A program made the translations under genes and the position numbers. 64,000 nucleotides of DNA from Dehalobacter restrictus DSM 9455 (GTDB taxonomy: Bacteria > Bacillota > Desulfitobacteriia > Desulfitobacteriales > Syntrophobotulaceae), in the NCBI RefSeq assembly GCF_000512895.1, contig NZ_CP007033.1:1661001-1725000 (forward strand). Reading direction: 5' to 3'. Shown here one piece after another: positions 25,448 to 35,125 of this stretch. Under the pieces are notes generated by a model. The model saw only the letters and a program-made list of their open reading frames with translations. It did not search any database and was not told the origin of the DNA. How positions within the stretch are numbered: position 1 is the first letter of the stretch; the number at the start of each line of letters is the position of its first letter.

Positions 25448-26665
25448 TTAAAGTTTTAACCTGCGTTTCTCAGGCAGCTCCGGCCATTTAAGGATCGGCC
25501 CAATTAACTTATACACCAGACTGGATTCCTTGGTCAGTATGGGGCCCAATATGGCGAGAATAAGCACATACAAGGCAGAAAACGGCTGCAGGACTCCCAG
25601 CAAGCCTCCTGATAGGGCCAGTGTGGCGAGTATAATCGAAAATTCACCACGTGACAGGATCGTTAAGCCAATCCTGAGTGAAGCGCGATGAGACAGCTGA
25701 GCTCTCCTTCCGGCTATAAACCCAGCAATCGTATTACCAAGAAGCGTCAGCAGTACTGCGCCAAGGACCGGCCAAACAGCGCCACCCAGCGTAAAAGGAT
25801 CGATGCTTAGACCGAAACTGAAGAAGAATAATGCGCCGAAAAAATCACGAAAGGGAACAATAATGTGTTCAATCCGCTCGCGATGCTCCGTCTCCGCCAT
25901 TACGAGGCCGAGTAGCATTGCTCCGATGGCCTCGGCAATATTCAGGGTTTCGGAAATCCCCGCAACCAACGTCACCGCCGCAAAAGTCACCAGTAAAAAC
26001 GTCTCGTCCGAAGGAATATCCAGCCGGCGGTTCAGCCACGGAACGAGCTTATGGCCCAAAAACAGAAATGCCCCGATAAATCCAAGTGCAACAGCTGCTG
26101 TAAGCAGGACTGTAACGGTCGAAGTCGAACCTGAAAGAACCAAGCCGGAGACAACGGATAAATAAATTGCCACAAACACATCCTGAAACATCATCAGCCC
26201 TAAGATAATTTCTGTCTCATCGTTCGCAGCTCGTTTTAACTCGACGATGACTTTAGCTACAATAGCGCTTGACGAAATTGTCATCATCCCTGCTACGACC
26301 AGGATTTCTTTGACGGGCCAACCTAAAAGCAATGGGTACAGCAGCGCAACAGAAAAGTTGATGAGCATATAGATGAGGCCGCTGCGGAGAATCGACGGTC
26401 CCGATGCCATCAGCTGTTTGATTGAGAATTCTAATCCAAGAGAGAATAGTAAAAATAAAACACCCATCTTTCCCATAAAGTCGATGAGCGCGGCTGACTG
26501 AATAAACCTGAAATCAAATACCCCGATATGAGGAGCATGAGGTCCAACAACCATCCCCGCAATAATCAGAATAGGCACAATGGAAATCCGCAATTTACCG
26601 GCTATCATCCCCGCCACGGCCGATAAAGCCAGAGCGAGACCAACTTCCAGTAGCAAATGCTCCAT
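25448..26665 (-). CDS. Cation:proton antiporter, CPA2 family (KhtU-like)
   Basis: The 405-residue protein has about 12 membrane helices with CPA2 landmarks: FLLFSLGLEFS, MTISSSAIVAKVIVELKRAANDE (helix 5 region), and LTILSRGEFSIILATLALSGG. It has no C-terminal RCK domain; instead the preceding gene encodes a separate TrkA-C regulator, as in KhtT-KhtU (YhaTU) K+/H+ antiporters. Likely role: K+ efflux or pH adjustment. The genes overlap by one base. Confidence 0.88.
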   Translation of the reverse strand: MEHLLLEVGLALALSAVAGMIAGKLRISIVPILIIAGMVVGPHAPHIGVFDFRFIQSAALIDFMGKMGVLFLLFSLGLEFSIKQLMASGPSILRSGLIYMLINFSVALLYPLLLGWPVKEILVVAGMMTISSSAIVAKVIVELKRAANDETEIILGLMMFQDVFVAIYLSVVSGLVLSGSTSTVTVLLTAAVALGFIGAFLFLGHKLVPWLNRRLDIPSDETFLLVTFAAVTLVAGISETLNIAEAIGAMLLGLVMAETEHRERIEHIIVPFRDFFGALFFFSFGLSIDPFTLGGAVWPVLGAVLLTLLGNTIAGFIAGRRAQLSHRASLRIGLTILSRGEFSIILATLALSGGLLGVLQPFSALYVLILAILGPILTKESSLVYKLIGPILKWPELPEKRRLKL

Positions 26666-27165
26666 TAATGAACACTCCCGTGAAACAGGAGTCCTTTAGC
26701 AGCTTTCACCTGTTCTTTTTCTCCCAGAATAACAATCGTTGCACCTTCCTGAAGAACGATGTCGGGATTGGGATTGATCGTTTTATTTTGGTCTTTTTTC
26801 ACCATCGCAATAATCGTCCCGCCGGTCCGCTTCCGGACCTGCATCTCACCGATTGATTTACCAATCGCATAAGCCCCCGTTTCAATCCTGTACCATTCGA
26901 GTACCATATCCCCGATGGCTACCTCAACAGTATCCAGATCTTTGGGGCGATAGGCCATTCCGCCCAGAATTGAGGCAATACAACGCGATTCTTCATCATC
27001 AAGTGTTACCATCGAGATCGATTCATTCGGATCCTCGAGGTAATAGTGATACATTTCCCGGCGCCCGTCATCATGGACGATCACGACCAGCTTATCTCCA
27101 GACCGGGTGTCCAGCTGATACTTTTTCCCGATTCCCGGCAAGTCTTTTTCCTTGACTAACTTCAT
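26665..27165 (-). CDS. Antiporter regulatory subunit with TrkA-C domain (KhtT-like)
   Basis: The 166-residue cytosolic protein has an N-terminal domain beginning KEKDLPGIGKKYQLDTRSGD and a C-terminal RCK_C/TrkA-C domain (YAIGKSIGEMQVRKRTGGTI, VLQEGATIVILGEKEQ). KhtT-type proteins control a CPA2 antiporter and respond to c-di-AMP and pH; that function is inferred from family and linkage, not seen. It directly precedes the antiporter gene. Confidence 0.87.
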   Translation of the reverse strand: MKLVKEKDLPGIGKKYQLDTRSGDKLVVIVHDDGRREMYHYYLEDPNESISMVTLDDEESRCIASILGGMAYRPKDLDTVEVAIGDMVLEWYRIETGAYAIGKSIGEMQVRKRTGGTIIAMVKKDQNKTINPNPDIVLQEGATIVILGEKEQVKAAKGLLFHGSVH

Positions 27166-27391
27166 GCCAAAAAGCCTCCTTTTCCTTTAAATTTACTTTA
27201 ACAAATCTACGGATATAAGTAAAGAAACGACAGCATTGGATAAAATAAGAATTCCCCATTCAGACTATGCCTGGTCAGCTAATTACGACACAAAAAAAGA
27301 CATAACGAAACTTTAGTTCCGATACGTCCTTCTAACTTCTTTTATGTGGTGAAATCTTCATTTTGCCATATCGACGTCAATGTAAATCAAA

Positions 27392-28165
27392 TCACCGCGT
27401 TGCTGTAAAGAATACGCGGTCGAAAGTAAATAAAATTTTACCGTCTTTCGAGCCGGCATAATACTTCATAATTTCCAGCATCAGATCACTCTCAAATTCT
27501 TTTTGCTTTTTGTCTTCATGAAGACAATCCAAGTAGGGTCTCAGCCCGGTGCTTCGATACAGATCCAGGATATCGTCATAACTGTTCATCAAATGATAAT
27601 ACCTGGTTTCCCATAATTCGATTTCCGGTGTTAATTCACAGAGAATATCATAATAATATTCAGGAGTATGAACCTTATAAGGAATCGCAATGTGATTAAA
27701 ATAGCCGGACCACTTCGCTGAGGATACCAGGTCTAGAAGCAGCTGATGAATCAGCATTTCATTGACAAACGGAACTTGGACAGCTAATATGCCGCGGGGT
27801 TTCAGCATGGCAAACAGTCTGGAGATAAGAAGATCATTATCAGGAATCCATTGGAAGACCGCATTGGAAAATATGAGGTCGAACTGGCCCAGATCGGAAA
27901 TGTCCCGTCCGGCATCTCGTAATAACCAACATACTGACGGATTTGTTGCTTTGGCAATTTCGAGCATGGCATGTGAATTATCAATGGCTGTGATAGCCGC
28001 ATTCTTCCATCTCTCCGCTAAAATGCGGGTGCTATTACCCGGGCCGCAGCCTACATCCAGAATGTTTTCAGGCTGTTCAAGCTTAATACGGCTGACTAAA
28101 TCACGTGACGGTTTGGATCTTTCTTTCTCAAATTTTAAATATGCCTCTGGATTCCAGTCTGCCAT
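27392..28165 (-). CDS. tam: Trans-aconitate 2-methyltransferase
   Basis: About 257 residues, with the Tam start MADWNPEAYLKFEKERSKPS, SAM-binding DVGCGPGNSTRIL, LIFSNAVFQWIPD and a C-terminal TGLRPYLD motif that matches E. coli Tam closely along its length. The enzyme methylates trans-aconitate, a by-product that inhibits aconitase. The ATG at 28163-28165 has GGGGGG seven bases upstream. It stands alone; the presence of this detoxifying enzyme hints at an active aconitase in the organism. Confidence 0.9.
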   Translation of the reverse strand: MADWNPEAYLKFEKERSKPSRDLVSRIKLEQPENILDVGCGPGNSTRILAERWKNAAITAIDNSHAMLEIAKATNPSVCWLLRDAGRDISDLGQFDLIFSNAVFQWIPDNDLLISRLFAMLKPRGILAVQVPFVNEMLIHQLLLDLVSSAKWSGYFNHIAIPYKVHTPEYYYDILCELTPEIELWETRYYHLMNSYDDILDLYRSTGLRPYLDCLHEDKKQKEFESDLMLEIMKYYAGSKDGKILFTFDRVFFTATR

Positions 28166-28336
28166 GGTAATGCCCCCCAAAAACGTTTCTTTGGTATATC
28201 AAACACTCTAAGCACTTTCTGATATATCTAAGTGCAGCTAAGGCTGCCGCCTTCACCAATGGCTTAGCGCCAGCCAAGTTTTCTATAATTGTACCAGAAA
28301 ATAAATGATAATGAAACCTCTTTGGGAAGTCTGACC

Positions 28337-29485
28337 TTAAATGGCTTTTTTAACCGTTAAGCCGAAAGATTTATTGTAACAATCAACTGCCACCTTTGTG
28401 TTGGACATTTCTTCATACGTATTCCCAAGCAGGATCCAGGCCGCGCTGTTTTTGTTGTCCATGGAGACCAGTCGTTCCAGGATAATTTTAGCGTCGTCCC
28501 ACAGCCCTTTTTCGGTCATGCAGACACTTAAATTATAGAGCACCGTTTTATCTTCCGGATCAATTTTCAGGGCATTCTGATAATACTCAATTGCTTTGCG
28601 CGTTCTTCCGAGCTGAAAACAGATAAAGCCTAAATTATTCAGCAGCAATGTGTCGTTATTCTTCAGCGTATAGGCTTTTCTAAGTAATCGGTAAGCCTGG
28701 TCGTCCTGCTGAAACTCGTGGTAAATGCCGGCCAGATTGCATAGGGCATCAAGATCATCCGGGTCATGTTTTAATACTTTCTGGAACAGCTTCCGGGCTT
28801 TGCCCTGCTGACCGGTCTGCGCATAGCAGTAGGCCAGCCTGGACATCAGGCTGAAATGCCCCCCGCATTTAATCGCTTTATGGAAAGATTCGACCGCATC
28901 CTCGGTCTGATTCATTTTTAGCTGCATCTCAGCTTTCATTTCCCAGTATTCCGGCTGATACGGCTTCACTTTACAGCAGCCGCTGAAACAGTTTAAAGCT
29001 TCCCTGTATTGCCCCTGGAACTGATAGATGCTGCCAAGTCGAAAAAGGATATCGGCATCTCCAGGTGAGGAACGCAGAGACTTATCCAGACAATTAATAG
29101 CTTCCTGCCATTCCCCAAGTTCGAGGTAACAATCCGTCTGCAGATTCCAGTAAGTACTGTTCGCTTCCAGCTGAAGCGCATTTTCGAGATGAATCAAAGC
29201 ATCATTGACAAATCCCTGTCCATGACAGCAGCGGGCCAGTAAAAAATGTACTTCAGCCAGCTGTCCGGGCTCTTCGCTATAGATGATTGCTGCTTCCAAA
29301 TAGGCCTGAGCTTCTTTGAAAACCTTATGATCAATCAGTGTTTTCACCTCTGCCAAATACAGGGCGTCGGAGATATTTTCTGTGTTTAAGATTCCAAACA
29401 GGATTTCCAGGGCCTGCTGTTCTTCACCCATGAAAAGCAGCCAATTAATTTGCAGTTTTGTCTTGAGATGTAAGCGGTTTCCCAT
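28337..29485 (-). CDS. Tetratricopeptide repeat protein
   Basis: The 382-residue protein consists almost wholly of TPR repeats of 34 residues, for example AINCLDKSLRSSPGDADILF, ALNCFSGCCKVKPYQPEYWE, KLFQKVLKHDPDDLDALCNL and AIEYYQNALKIDPEDKTVLY. No enzyme domain, signal peptide or membrane helix is visible, so it is probably a cytosolic scaffold. Partner unknown; a second, unrelated TPR protein lies at 43.6-44.9 kb. Confidence 0.85.
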   Translation of the reverse strand: MGNRLHLKTKLQINWLLFMGEEQQALEILFGILNTENISDALYLAEVKTLIDHKVFKEAQAYLEAAIIYSEEPGQLAEVHFLLARCCHGQGFVNDALIHLENALQLEANSTYWNLQTDCYLELGEWQEAINCLDKSLRSSPGDADILFRLGSIYQFQGQYREALNCFSGCCKVKPYQPEYWEMKAEMQLKMNQTEDAVESFHKAIKCGGHFSLMSRLAYCYAQTGQQGKARKLFQKVLKHDPDDLDALCNLAGIYHEFQQDDQAYRLLRKAYTLKNNDTLLLNNLGFICFQLGRTRKAIEYYQNALKIDPEDKTVLYNLSVCMTEKGLWDDAKIILERLVSMDNKNSAAWILLGNTYEEMSNTKVAVDCYNKSFGLTVKKAI

Positions 29486-29785
29486 ATCAACACCCCTAAA
29501 TATAAAATTATCGTCAAAGACGAGTGCCTTGTTAACCTTAAAATTATCATATTACAAAAACTATGACGCCCGGCTAGCTAAGATTTTGGTTAACATGGTA
29601 CTGGATAGTTATTCTTCTTCCTTCCATTATTTACCTCTTATTTTACTGAAAAACCGCTCCTCAAATAACATCTCAATTAGATATTTTTCCAATTGGAACT
29701 ATTTTTTTCGTTATTTATTTCTAAAAATATGTATAATAAGAGAAGAGTTGCCAAAGCTCAATTTATTGATAAAGAGGCTGATATT

Positions 29786-30820
29786 TTGTCCAAAGCAAAA
29801 GTACCCTTCTTGATCATCATGATGATCATCATGATAGCAATACCGATAATGTCCGGATGCAGCAAAATATTCTCGTTTTCCGCTGATGAAGAATCCAATC
29901 CAGTATCAAACTTGCCACCTGGTGCGCTTTACATAGACGGAGCTGCTATCCGTCCGCTAACTCTGAATGTAATTAATCAGGCCAAACAATCCATTTATAT
30001 CGAGCTGTCCAGTCTGAATGATCAGGAAATCATTAATTTGCTGATTACAAAAGCGCATTCGGGCATCGAAGTGAGACTGCTGCTCGATCAATGGCAGAGA
30101 GATAATACCTCAACCATCAAAGCACTAAAAAATGAAAACATATCGGTCCAGTACTATCCTGCTGAAAAAGGACAGTACCAGACAGTACGCTATATGGTTG
30201 TTGATCACAAAACGGCTGTTTTTTATGAAAAGGACTGGACCGCCAAAGGCTTCGATGCGCACAGCATGGCTGTAAAGCTATCCGGAGACTCTGTCGGTGT
30301 CATGGACAAATCCTTCGGCAAAGACTGGACCTATACGACAACACTGTCGCTCGATTTACCGGATACTTCCAAATTGCCAGAAGACAATATTACCTTTGCC
30401 GTTACTGTCAATGTTAAACAGCAGCTTCTTAATTTAATCAACGCTGCTACGTCTGAGATCTTAATAGAAACCGAACAACTAAGTAAAGACGATATAATTG
30501 ATGCCCTGATGGAGGCAAAAAAAAGAGGCTGTAACGTGAAAGTGATCGTCAGCCTTTCCAGTGCGATTACCTCGCCCGATGCCATTCAGGAATTAAAGGA
30601 TGCCCAGATCGAATTACGCTATTACAATCATCCTGACAAAAAAGCGATGGGCGCAAATTTCGGTATTTTTGATCAGACAACGCTGTTTTTTTCCAATTCT
30701 GCCTGGACATATCCTTCTTTTGTTATTAATCACGAGAGTTCCTTGACTATCCCTTCCCCTGCTGCCGCCAAAAAAGTTACAGCGCTGTTTGATGAAGAAT
30801 GGGCTAACAGTACACCTTAA
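29786..30820 (+). CDS. Lipoprotein with phospholipase D-like fold
   Basis: About 344 residues. I choose the TTG at 29786 because AAAGAGG stands eight bases upstream and the protein then opens with a signal peptide ending in IMSGC, a lipobox-like site. Two PLD-like half domains follow (NVINQAKQSIYIELSSLNDQ, SGIEVRLLLDQWQ; LINAATSEILIETEQLSKDD, KKRGCNVKVIVSLSS). The catalytic HxKxxxxD motifs are degenerate: the first half has VVDHKTAVF, the second lacks it. It may therefore bind rather than cleave phosphodiesters. Confidence 0.7.
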   Translation: MSKAKVPFLIIMMIIMIAIPIMSGCSKIFSFSADEESNPVSNLPPGALYIDGAAIRPLTLNVINQAKQSIYIELSSLNDQEIINLLITKAHSGIEVRLLLDQWQRDNTSTIKALKNENISVQYYPAEKGQYQTVRYMVVDHKTAVFYEKDWTAKGFDAHSMAVKLSGDSVGVMDKSFGKDWTYTTTLSLDLPDTSKLPEDNITFAVTVNVKQQLLNLINAATSEILIETEQLSKDDIIDALMEAKKRGCNVKVIVSLSSAITSPDAIQELKDAQIELRYYNHPDKKAMGANFGIFDQTTLFFSNSAWTYPSFVINHESSLTIPSPAAAKKVTALFDEEWANSTP

Positions 30821-30866
30821 TCAGTATTTCTCGTTCCTATCCTTATATAAAACCATATGTAGGGCA

Positions 30867-31027
30867 AGTCTGTGGGCCACTATACCGCTTTTCGGCAGAT
30901 TGCGCCCTCCATGGCGAGTCGCCTCCTTGCCATCCATGGCATCGCCGACATTAGGCCATCCGTGGCCGTCAAAAAGCCGCGCTACGCTATCCTGCTCCGC
31001 TCGCAGCGGAACTGTGTCCCACAGACT
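30867..31027 (+). repeat. Dispersed palindromic repeat, copy A (full)
   Basis: A 161-bp element bounded by the perfect inverted ends AGTCTGTGGG and CCCACAGACT. Its right half holds the family core GCTCCGCTCGCAGCGGAACT (about 30994-31013), and AAAAAGCCGCGCTACGC lies just upstream. Related copies occur at 31126, 41433, 46352 and 56782. It carries no gene. Confidence 0.75.
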
Positions 31028-31125
31028 GATCTTAGGGTTATTCAAGCAGGTCTGCATACTAAAATACAGAGCATTTTGCGTAGTTATTATCTGGCATACT
31101 GAACTTACTTAAACAACTTTTGACC

Positions 31126-31195
31126 AGTCTGCGTGCCATAGTTCCAGCGTCAAGCGGAGCAAGGAGGCGAAGTGGCCCCAAATACTTTAGTCTGA
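31126..31195 (-). repeat. Dispersed palindromic repeat, copy B (diverged, partial)
   Basis: Read on the minus strand, the segment GCTCCGCTTGACGCTGGAAC followed by TATGGCACGCAGACT matches the right end of copies A and E with several substitutions. It lies 100 bases after copy A and just before the insertion sequence. Confidence 0.55.
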
Positions 31196-31292
31196 CTATT
31201 ATTTACTTATTTACTCAACTTTCCCACCCTGTCGGGTAGGTTGAAACCTTGAAAGTCTTTGAAAGTATGGTTAAATACAACAAGGAAACCAC

Positions 31293-31377
31293 CAAATCTG
31301 GTATAATGAGAATAACCACAAACCCAATAATACCAGTACTTTGGAGGTTTCCTATGACCAGTATTATACCAGATTTG
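31293..31377 (+). promoter_or_regulatory. Long inverted repeat around the transposase start
   Basis: CAAATCTGGTATAAT (31293-31307) and ATTATACCAGATTTG (31363-31377) are perfect 15-bp complements. The left arm contains a TATAAT -10 box; the right arm lies inside the first codons. The loop holds the ribosome-binding site GGAGG. Read-through transcripts could fold and hide the start region. Confidence 0.65.
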
Positions 31378-32730
31378 ACGAGTAACGAAAATGCTGTTTC
31401 CTCACGAATCGATCAATATTTTATCCAGAATTCATTTTCCAAGCTCCTTAAACGTTGCAATTTTTATAAAGAATCAGGAATTCCGTGTGTGACTATTTTA
31501 AAAGAACTTTTCACCCTTGTTTTTACCGGAAAGAATCTCTTTAGAACACTTGAAATGAAACCCGAAGAATTATCTTTCCGTAAAAATACAGCCTATCGCT
31601 TCTTAAACTCCGGTCATTATAATTGGTCAAAACTCCTGTTGTTACTAGCATCTAAGGTCATTGATTTTGTTAATGGTTTGACCAGTGATGATCGGAAATC
31701 GGTACTCATTGTTGATGATTCTCTTTACAGCAGAAGTCGAAGTAAGAAAGTTGAACTGATGACTCGGGTCTTTGACCACACAACCCATAAATTTGTGAAA
31801 GGCTTTCGAATGCTGACTTTGGGCTGGTCCGATGGAAACACATTTCTGCCTATTGGTTTTTCACTCTTAAGTTCCCAGAAACCGGAGAAGATCTTGAATC
31901 CGGCCAAGCCTTTGGATAAGCGAACGATTGCTTACAAAAGAAGAACCGAGGCGATGGGGAGTACAACCGATGCTTTGATTAATCTTCTCCACTGTGCTGC
32001 TCATATTCCAGCTAAGTACGTTCTTTTTGACAGCTGGTTTGCCCATCCTAAGACGATCTTAAGGGTCAAACAAGAAAAGCGCGATGTTATTTGCATGTTG
32101 AAGATTACAGAGAAAATTCATTACCACTATAACGGAAAATGGCAGCCCCTTCAGGAACTTCGTAAATTGGCAGGTGATATTGCTGATGCTAAAACAGGGA
32201 TCATCGGTTCAATAACAGTTCAAATACGTGAGACCAAAAATATTCAAGACTTAACCGATGTGAAAATTGTTTTTGTTCAGGACAGACGATCGAAAAACTG
32301 GCTGGCCCTCCTGAGTACGGACTTGGAGCTATCTGAAGAAGAAATTGTCCGTATTTACGGCAAACGCTGGGACATAGAAGTTTTCTTCAAAGTATGCAAG
32401 TCGTATTTGGCTCTGGCTAAAGAATACCAAGGACGAAACTATGATGCTCAGGTAGCCGCAACATCCATCGTATTTCTAAGATACATTATGTTAGCAGTTG
32501 AAAGCAGAAATACTCAGGATGATAGGACAATTGGAGAACTATTTTACTATTACAGTGATGAAATGGAAGATCTCAAACTTTCTCAAGCATTAGTATTGTT
32601 AATCGACACTCTCAGGCGTGTTCTAAGCAATTTTCCTGTCATAAGCCAGGAATTAGCCAATATGATTATGGATACTTTTCTTAGCACTATTCCACGGTCT
32701 TTCAAAGAACGATTGTTGTTTGCAACCTGA
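31354..32730 (+). CDS. IS4-family transposase
   Basis: The protein of about 458 residues is a DDE transposase of the IS4 family: first Asp in VLIVDDSLYSRSRSKK, second Asp in YVLFDSWFAHPKT, and the Y-R-W-E box in IYGKRWDIEVFFKVCKSYL. ATG at 31354 follows GGAGG by six bases. The frame is intact from end to end and the element has complete inverted repeats, so it may still be active. An extra 35 codons upstream are open but unlikely to be translated. Confidence 0.92.
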   Translation: MTSIIPDLTSNENAVSSRIDQYFIQNSFSKLLKRCNFYKESGIPCVTILKELFTLVFTGKNLFRTLEMKPEELSFRKNTAYRFLNSGHYNWSKLLLLLASKVIDFVNGLTSDDRKSVLIVDDSLYSRSRSKKVELMTRVFDHTTHKFVKGFRMLTLGWSDGNTFLPIGFSLLSSQKPEKILNPAKPLDKRTIAYKRRTEAMGSTTDALINLLHCAAHIPAKYVLFDSWFAHPKTILRVKQEKRDVICMLKITEKIHYHYNGKWQPLQELRKLAGDIADAKTGIIGSITVQIRETKNIQDLTDVKIVFVQDRRSKNWLALLSTDLELSEEEIVRIYGKRWDIEVFFKVCKSYLALAKEYQGRNYDAQVAATSIVFLRYIMLAVESRNTQDDRTIGELFYYYSDEMEDLKLSQALVLLIDTLRRVLSNFPVISQELANMIMDTFLSTIPRSFKERLLFAT

Positions 32731-32812
32731 TGTGTCAGAAAAATCATGGCTTTAACCATTATTTAATGGTGGGAAAGTTGAGTCATTTATTTAAAATACG
32801 CTCTACTTATAC

Positions 32813-34899
32813 TTATTTATTATTGATGGAGGCACCATCCGCACGCGAGAATGAATACGTATTTGATTCTGAAATAACATTATTGAGGCTGTCGATCATC
32901 TTTAAAAGAAGCTTGACCGGCTCAGTCTCATTCTGGATTGATTTGGGCAAAGTGGCTGTTAAGACAGTATTACTTACATACTTCGTTTTAACCGGGGTAT
33001 CATCAATATAAATCTGATAATCCGGTAGGAAGTTTTCTCCTTGAACCTGAATCACATCTTCACTCAGGCGAAGGACCTTTTCGATCTTGGGAAAACGTTC
33101 TCCAAGCAGGTACAAAGCATTCTGAACTGGTTTATCCCGTGGTTCCAGCTCATAGGCATACGCATTGCCAATCAGCGAATCATATTGCAGCATTTCATAG
33201 TCTGCAGATTCTGTTTCGGTGATTTTTTCATTCTGCTGATAAAGCGCAGCGGTCATAACGTCCGACCCTTTTTCATATAAGGAATAAAGAAAATCCGTCA
33301 GGGTATTTCCTTCTTTTTTGCTTTTTTCCAGAATGTAAGGCCCCAAAAAGCTCGAGGAAATACGGATATTTTCTTTATCTTTCGGGCTCGAGAAATTATC
33401 CCAGATGATAAAGGGCACCGTATATTTGTTTAAATAATCACTGTAATTATTCCGGTCCTGAAAAAAGTCAGCCTCTTTGTATACTTCCGAGCTATTGCCA
33501 AGCAAGGGCAAATGATCTCCGTAAAAAACGACAATCGTTGGTTCGTCAATCTTCTTCAGACCTTCAATCAAAGCTTTCAGGGACTGATCGACATCGGAAA
33601 TTGTATTCACGTAGTTCTCCAGCAAGGTTTTACTTTTAGCCGAAAAGTTACCCTGGACCTGAATCGTATTTCCGGCATTAGGTTTCTCCGCATAGGGTCC
33701 ATGAGCCTGCATCGAAATCGCATAGATGAAATCGGGTTTATCATTCTGTCCAAGCTGCTGCAGAATCTTCTTCGTAAGCTCCGTATCGCGGATATAAGTT
33801 CCTTTCTTCTCAGGATCTGTAAAAAATTCCTTGCTGATAAATTTGTCAAATCCCATCTCTTCGAAAACAATATTGCGGCGGTAAAACCAGTTATGGTAAG
33901 TATGAATTGCCGTAGCCTCATAGCCCTGCTTTTTGTAAATCGCGGGCAGGGCATCCATATCCCTGGTTGCGTACTGGACATACGGAATGATCCCTGCCGG
34001 GAGAAACTGGCAGGAATATCCTGTTAGAACCTCAAACTCTGTATTCACCGTTCCTCCGGCAAAGACAGGAACAACCATCTTTCCGCCTGAATAATTTTTT
34101 TGCAGATAATGAAAATACGGAATTGGATCTTCGCTGAAGCTTACTTCTTTCATCAGCGTCGGATCCCAGAAAGCTTCACTTTGCACATAGATGACATTTG
34201 GGGTGAAATCCGGATCAACCGTGTAATCAGTTTTGGTCTGAGTAATAATCTTTTCAATTTTTCTTTTTGGTAAGAAGCCGGAGCATCATCCGAATAGGCT
34301 TTATAATTCATCATAAAGCCGATAATCAAGCCATTTTCTTCATAATTGGACTGCTGGCTCCAGTTTACAAGCCGACAGTTGAAGGTCTTTTGCATAGAAG
34401 TATGGGCAACCAGATTAAACAGCAAGAGAAAAGACAGTACCGCAATGGGGACTTTTTGAGCCGAAAGGTACTCTTCTCTTGGTATGTAACGAATGATCAT
34501 GATGATCGCAGCGATGAGCAAAATCACGAGTCCCAACATAAAAGCGATCGGCATATCCTGAAAGCTCTGGGAAATATTCGCGGCTTCCTTCCCAAGGTTT
34601 AAATCCCAGGGCAGCAAAGGCTCTCCTCTTAGGAGTAGTTTTTCCCTGCTGACCAGTGCAATAAAGGAAAGGCCGGTTAGAATGACTACTGCAATGGACA
34701 GGTACAAACGCCGGGGCAAAAGATAAAAAGCATTAATCAGTCCAAACAGCATGGCATACGTGGCAATGAATTGATTCGGATAGTGTACGGACCAGACCAG
34801 CGTATCGGCGAGACTTCCGCGTGAGACCGTCTCAAACAATATTAAAACCATTAACGGAATTATAGCCAGAAATTTAGAATTAGACACTTTCTCCTCCAT
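32813..34899 (-). pseudogene. LTA synthase/sulfatase-family gene split by a frameshift
   Basis: Two consecutive frames form one protein of about 695 residues. The N-terminal frame (start 34899, MEEKVSNSKFL) has five membrane helices as in lipoteichoic acid synthases; the C-terminal frame holds the extracellular sulfatase-like domain, with NVIYVQSEAFWDPTLM, YATRDMDALPAIYKKQGYEA, YAISMQAHGPYAE and VVFYGDHLPLLGN. The N-terminal frame runs off at a CCAAAAAGAAAAATTG stretch (34258-34270); one extra A there would restore IEKIITQTKTDYTVDPDF continuous with the second frame. Enzymes of this class polymerise glycerol phosphate or modify surface glycans. Real mutation, slippage or sequencing error are all possible. 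Confidence 0.85.
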
Positions 34900-34917
34900 A
34901 GAATTCCTCATAAATTT

Positions 34918-34946
34918 TAAAGAGGATGTCCGTTGGACATCCTCTT
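34918..34946 (-). terminator. Attenuator-like terminator before the LTA-synthase gene
   Basis: AAGAGGATGTCC (34920-34931) and its perfect complement (34935-34946) form a 12-bp stem with a 3-base loop; on the minus strand TTTAAAATTTAT follows. It sits some 20 bases before the start codon, so it would end a leader transcript unless bypassed. Confidence 0.7.
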
Positions 34947-35119
34947 CCCGCTTTGCCGTTAGACATCTGGTTTTCTGACCCTGCACATGCAGGTGGGAAC
35001 CTGGACAGATCTTTCCATCTTCTTTTTACAAAGCATGATGTGCACAAGCTGCCACTACTCAGTTCCCGAGAAAAAAATAGGATCAAAACCATGATAGTCC
35101 ATACAAACAGAGCAGCATC
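34947..35119 (-). ncRNA. Candidate structured leader RNA
   Basis: This gene-free stretch lies between a TATAAT box and an intrinsic terminator, both on the minus strand. It can form GGGAAC/GTTCCC pairing around a 60-base segment, and a CCTGCA/TGCAGG hairpin. I do not recognise it as any known riboswitch class (no cobalamin, T-box, SAM, c-di-GMP or c-di-AMP motifs seen). Could be an attenuated leader for the downstream gene or a small RNA. Confidence 0.4.
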
Positions 35120-35125
35120 ATAGCT

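Larger units (their letters stand above)
31213..32783 (+). mobile_element. IS4-family insertion sequence, complete
   Basis: A 1571-bp element bounded by perfect 16-bp inverted repeats, ACTCAACTTTCCCACC (31213-31228) and its complement (32768-32783), with a single transposase gene. The flanks (TTACTTATTT and CATTTATTTA) are similar but not identical, so no clear target duplication is present. It sits between copy B of the palindromic repeat and the end of the LTA-synthase-like gene. Confidence 0.9.

Noticed and set aside
31201-32795. Target site duplication of the IS4 element
   Set aside because: Flanking sequences TTACTTATTT and CATTTATTTA are both A+T-rich but not identical.
34250-34275. 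Programmed -1 ribosomal frameshift in the LTA-synthase gene
   Set aside because: No X-XXY-YYZ heptamer is in the zero frame at the A-runs and no clear downstream pseudoknot is seen.
34947-35119. Cyclic-di-GMP (GEMM) riboswitch
   Set aside because: A GGCAAAGC stretch occurs, but the rest of the GEMM core and the tetraloop-receptor arrangement are missing.
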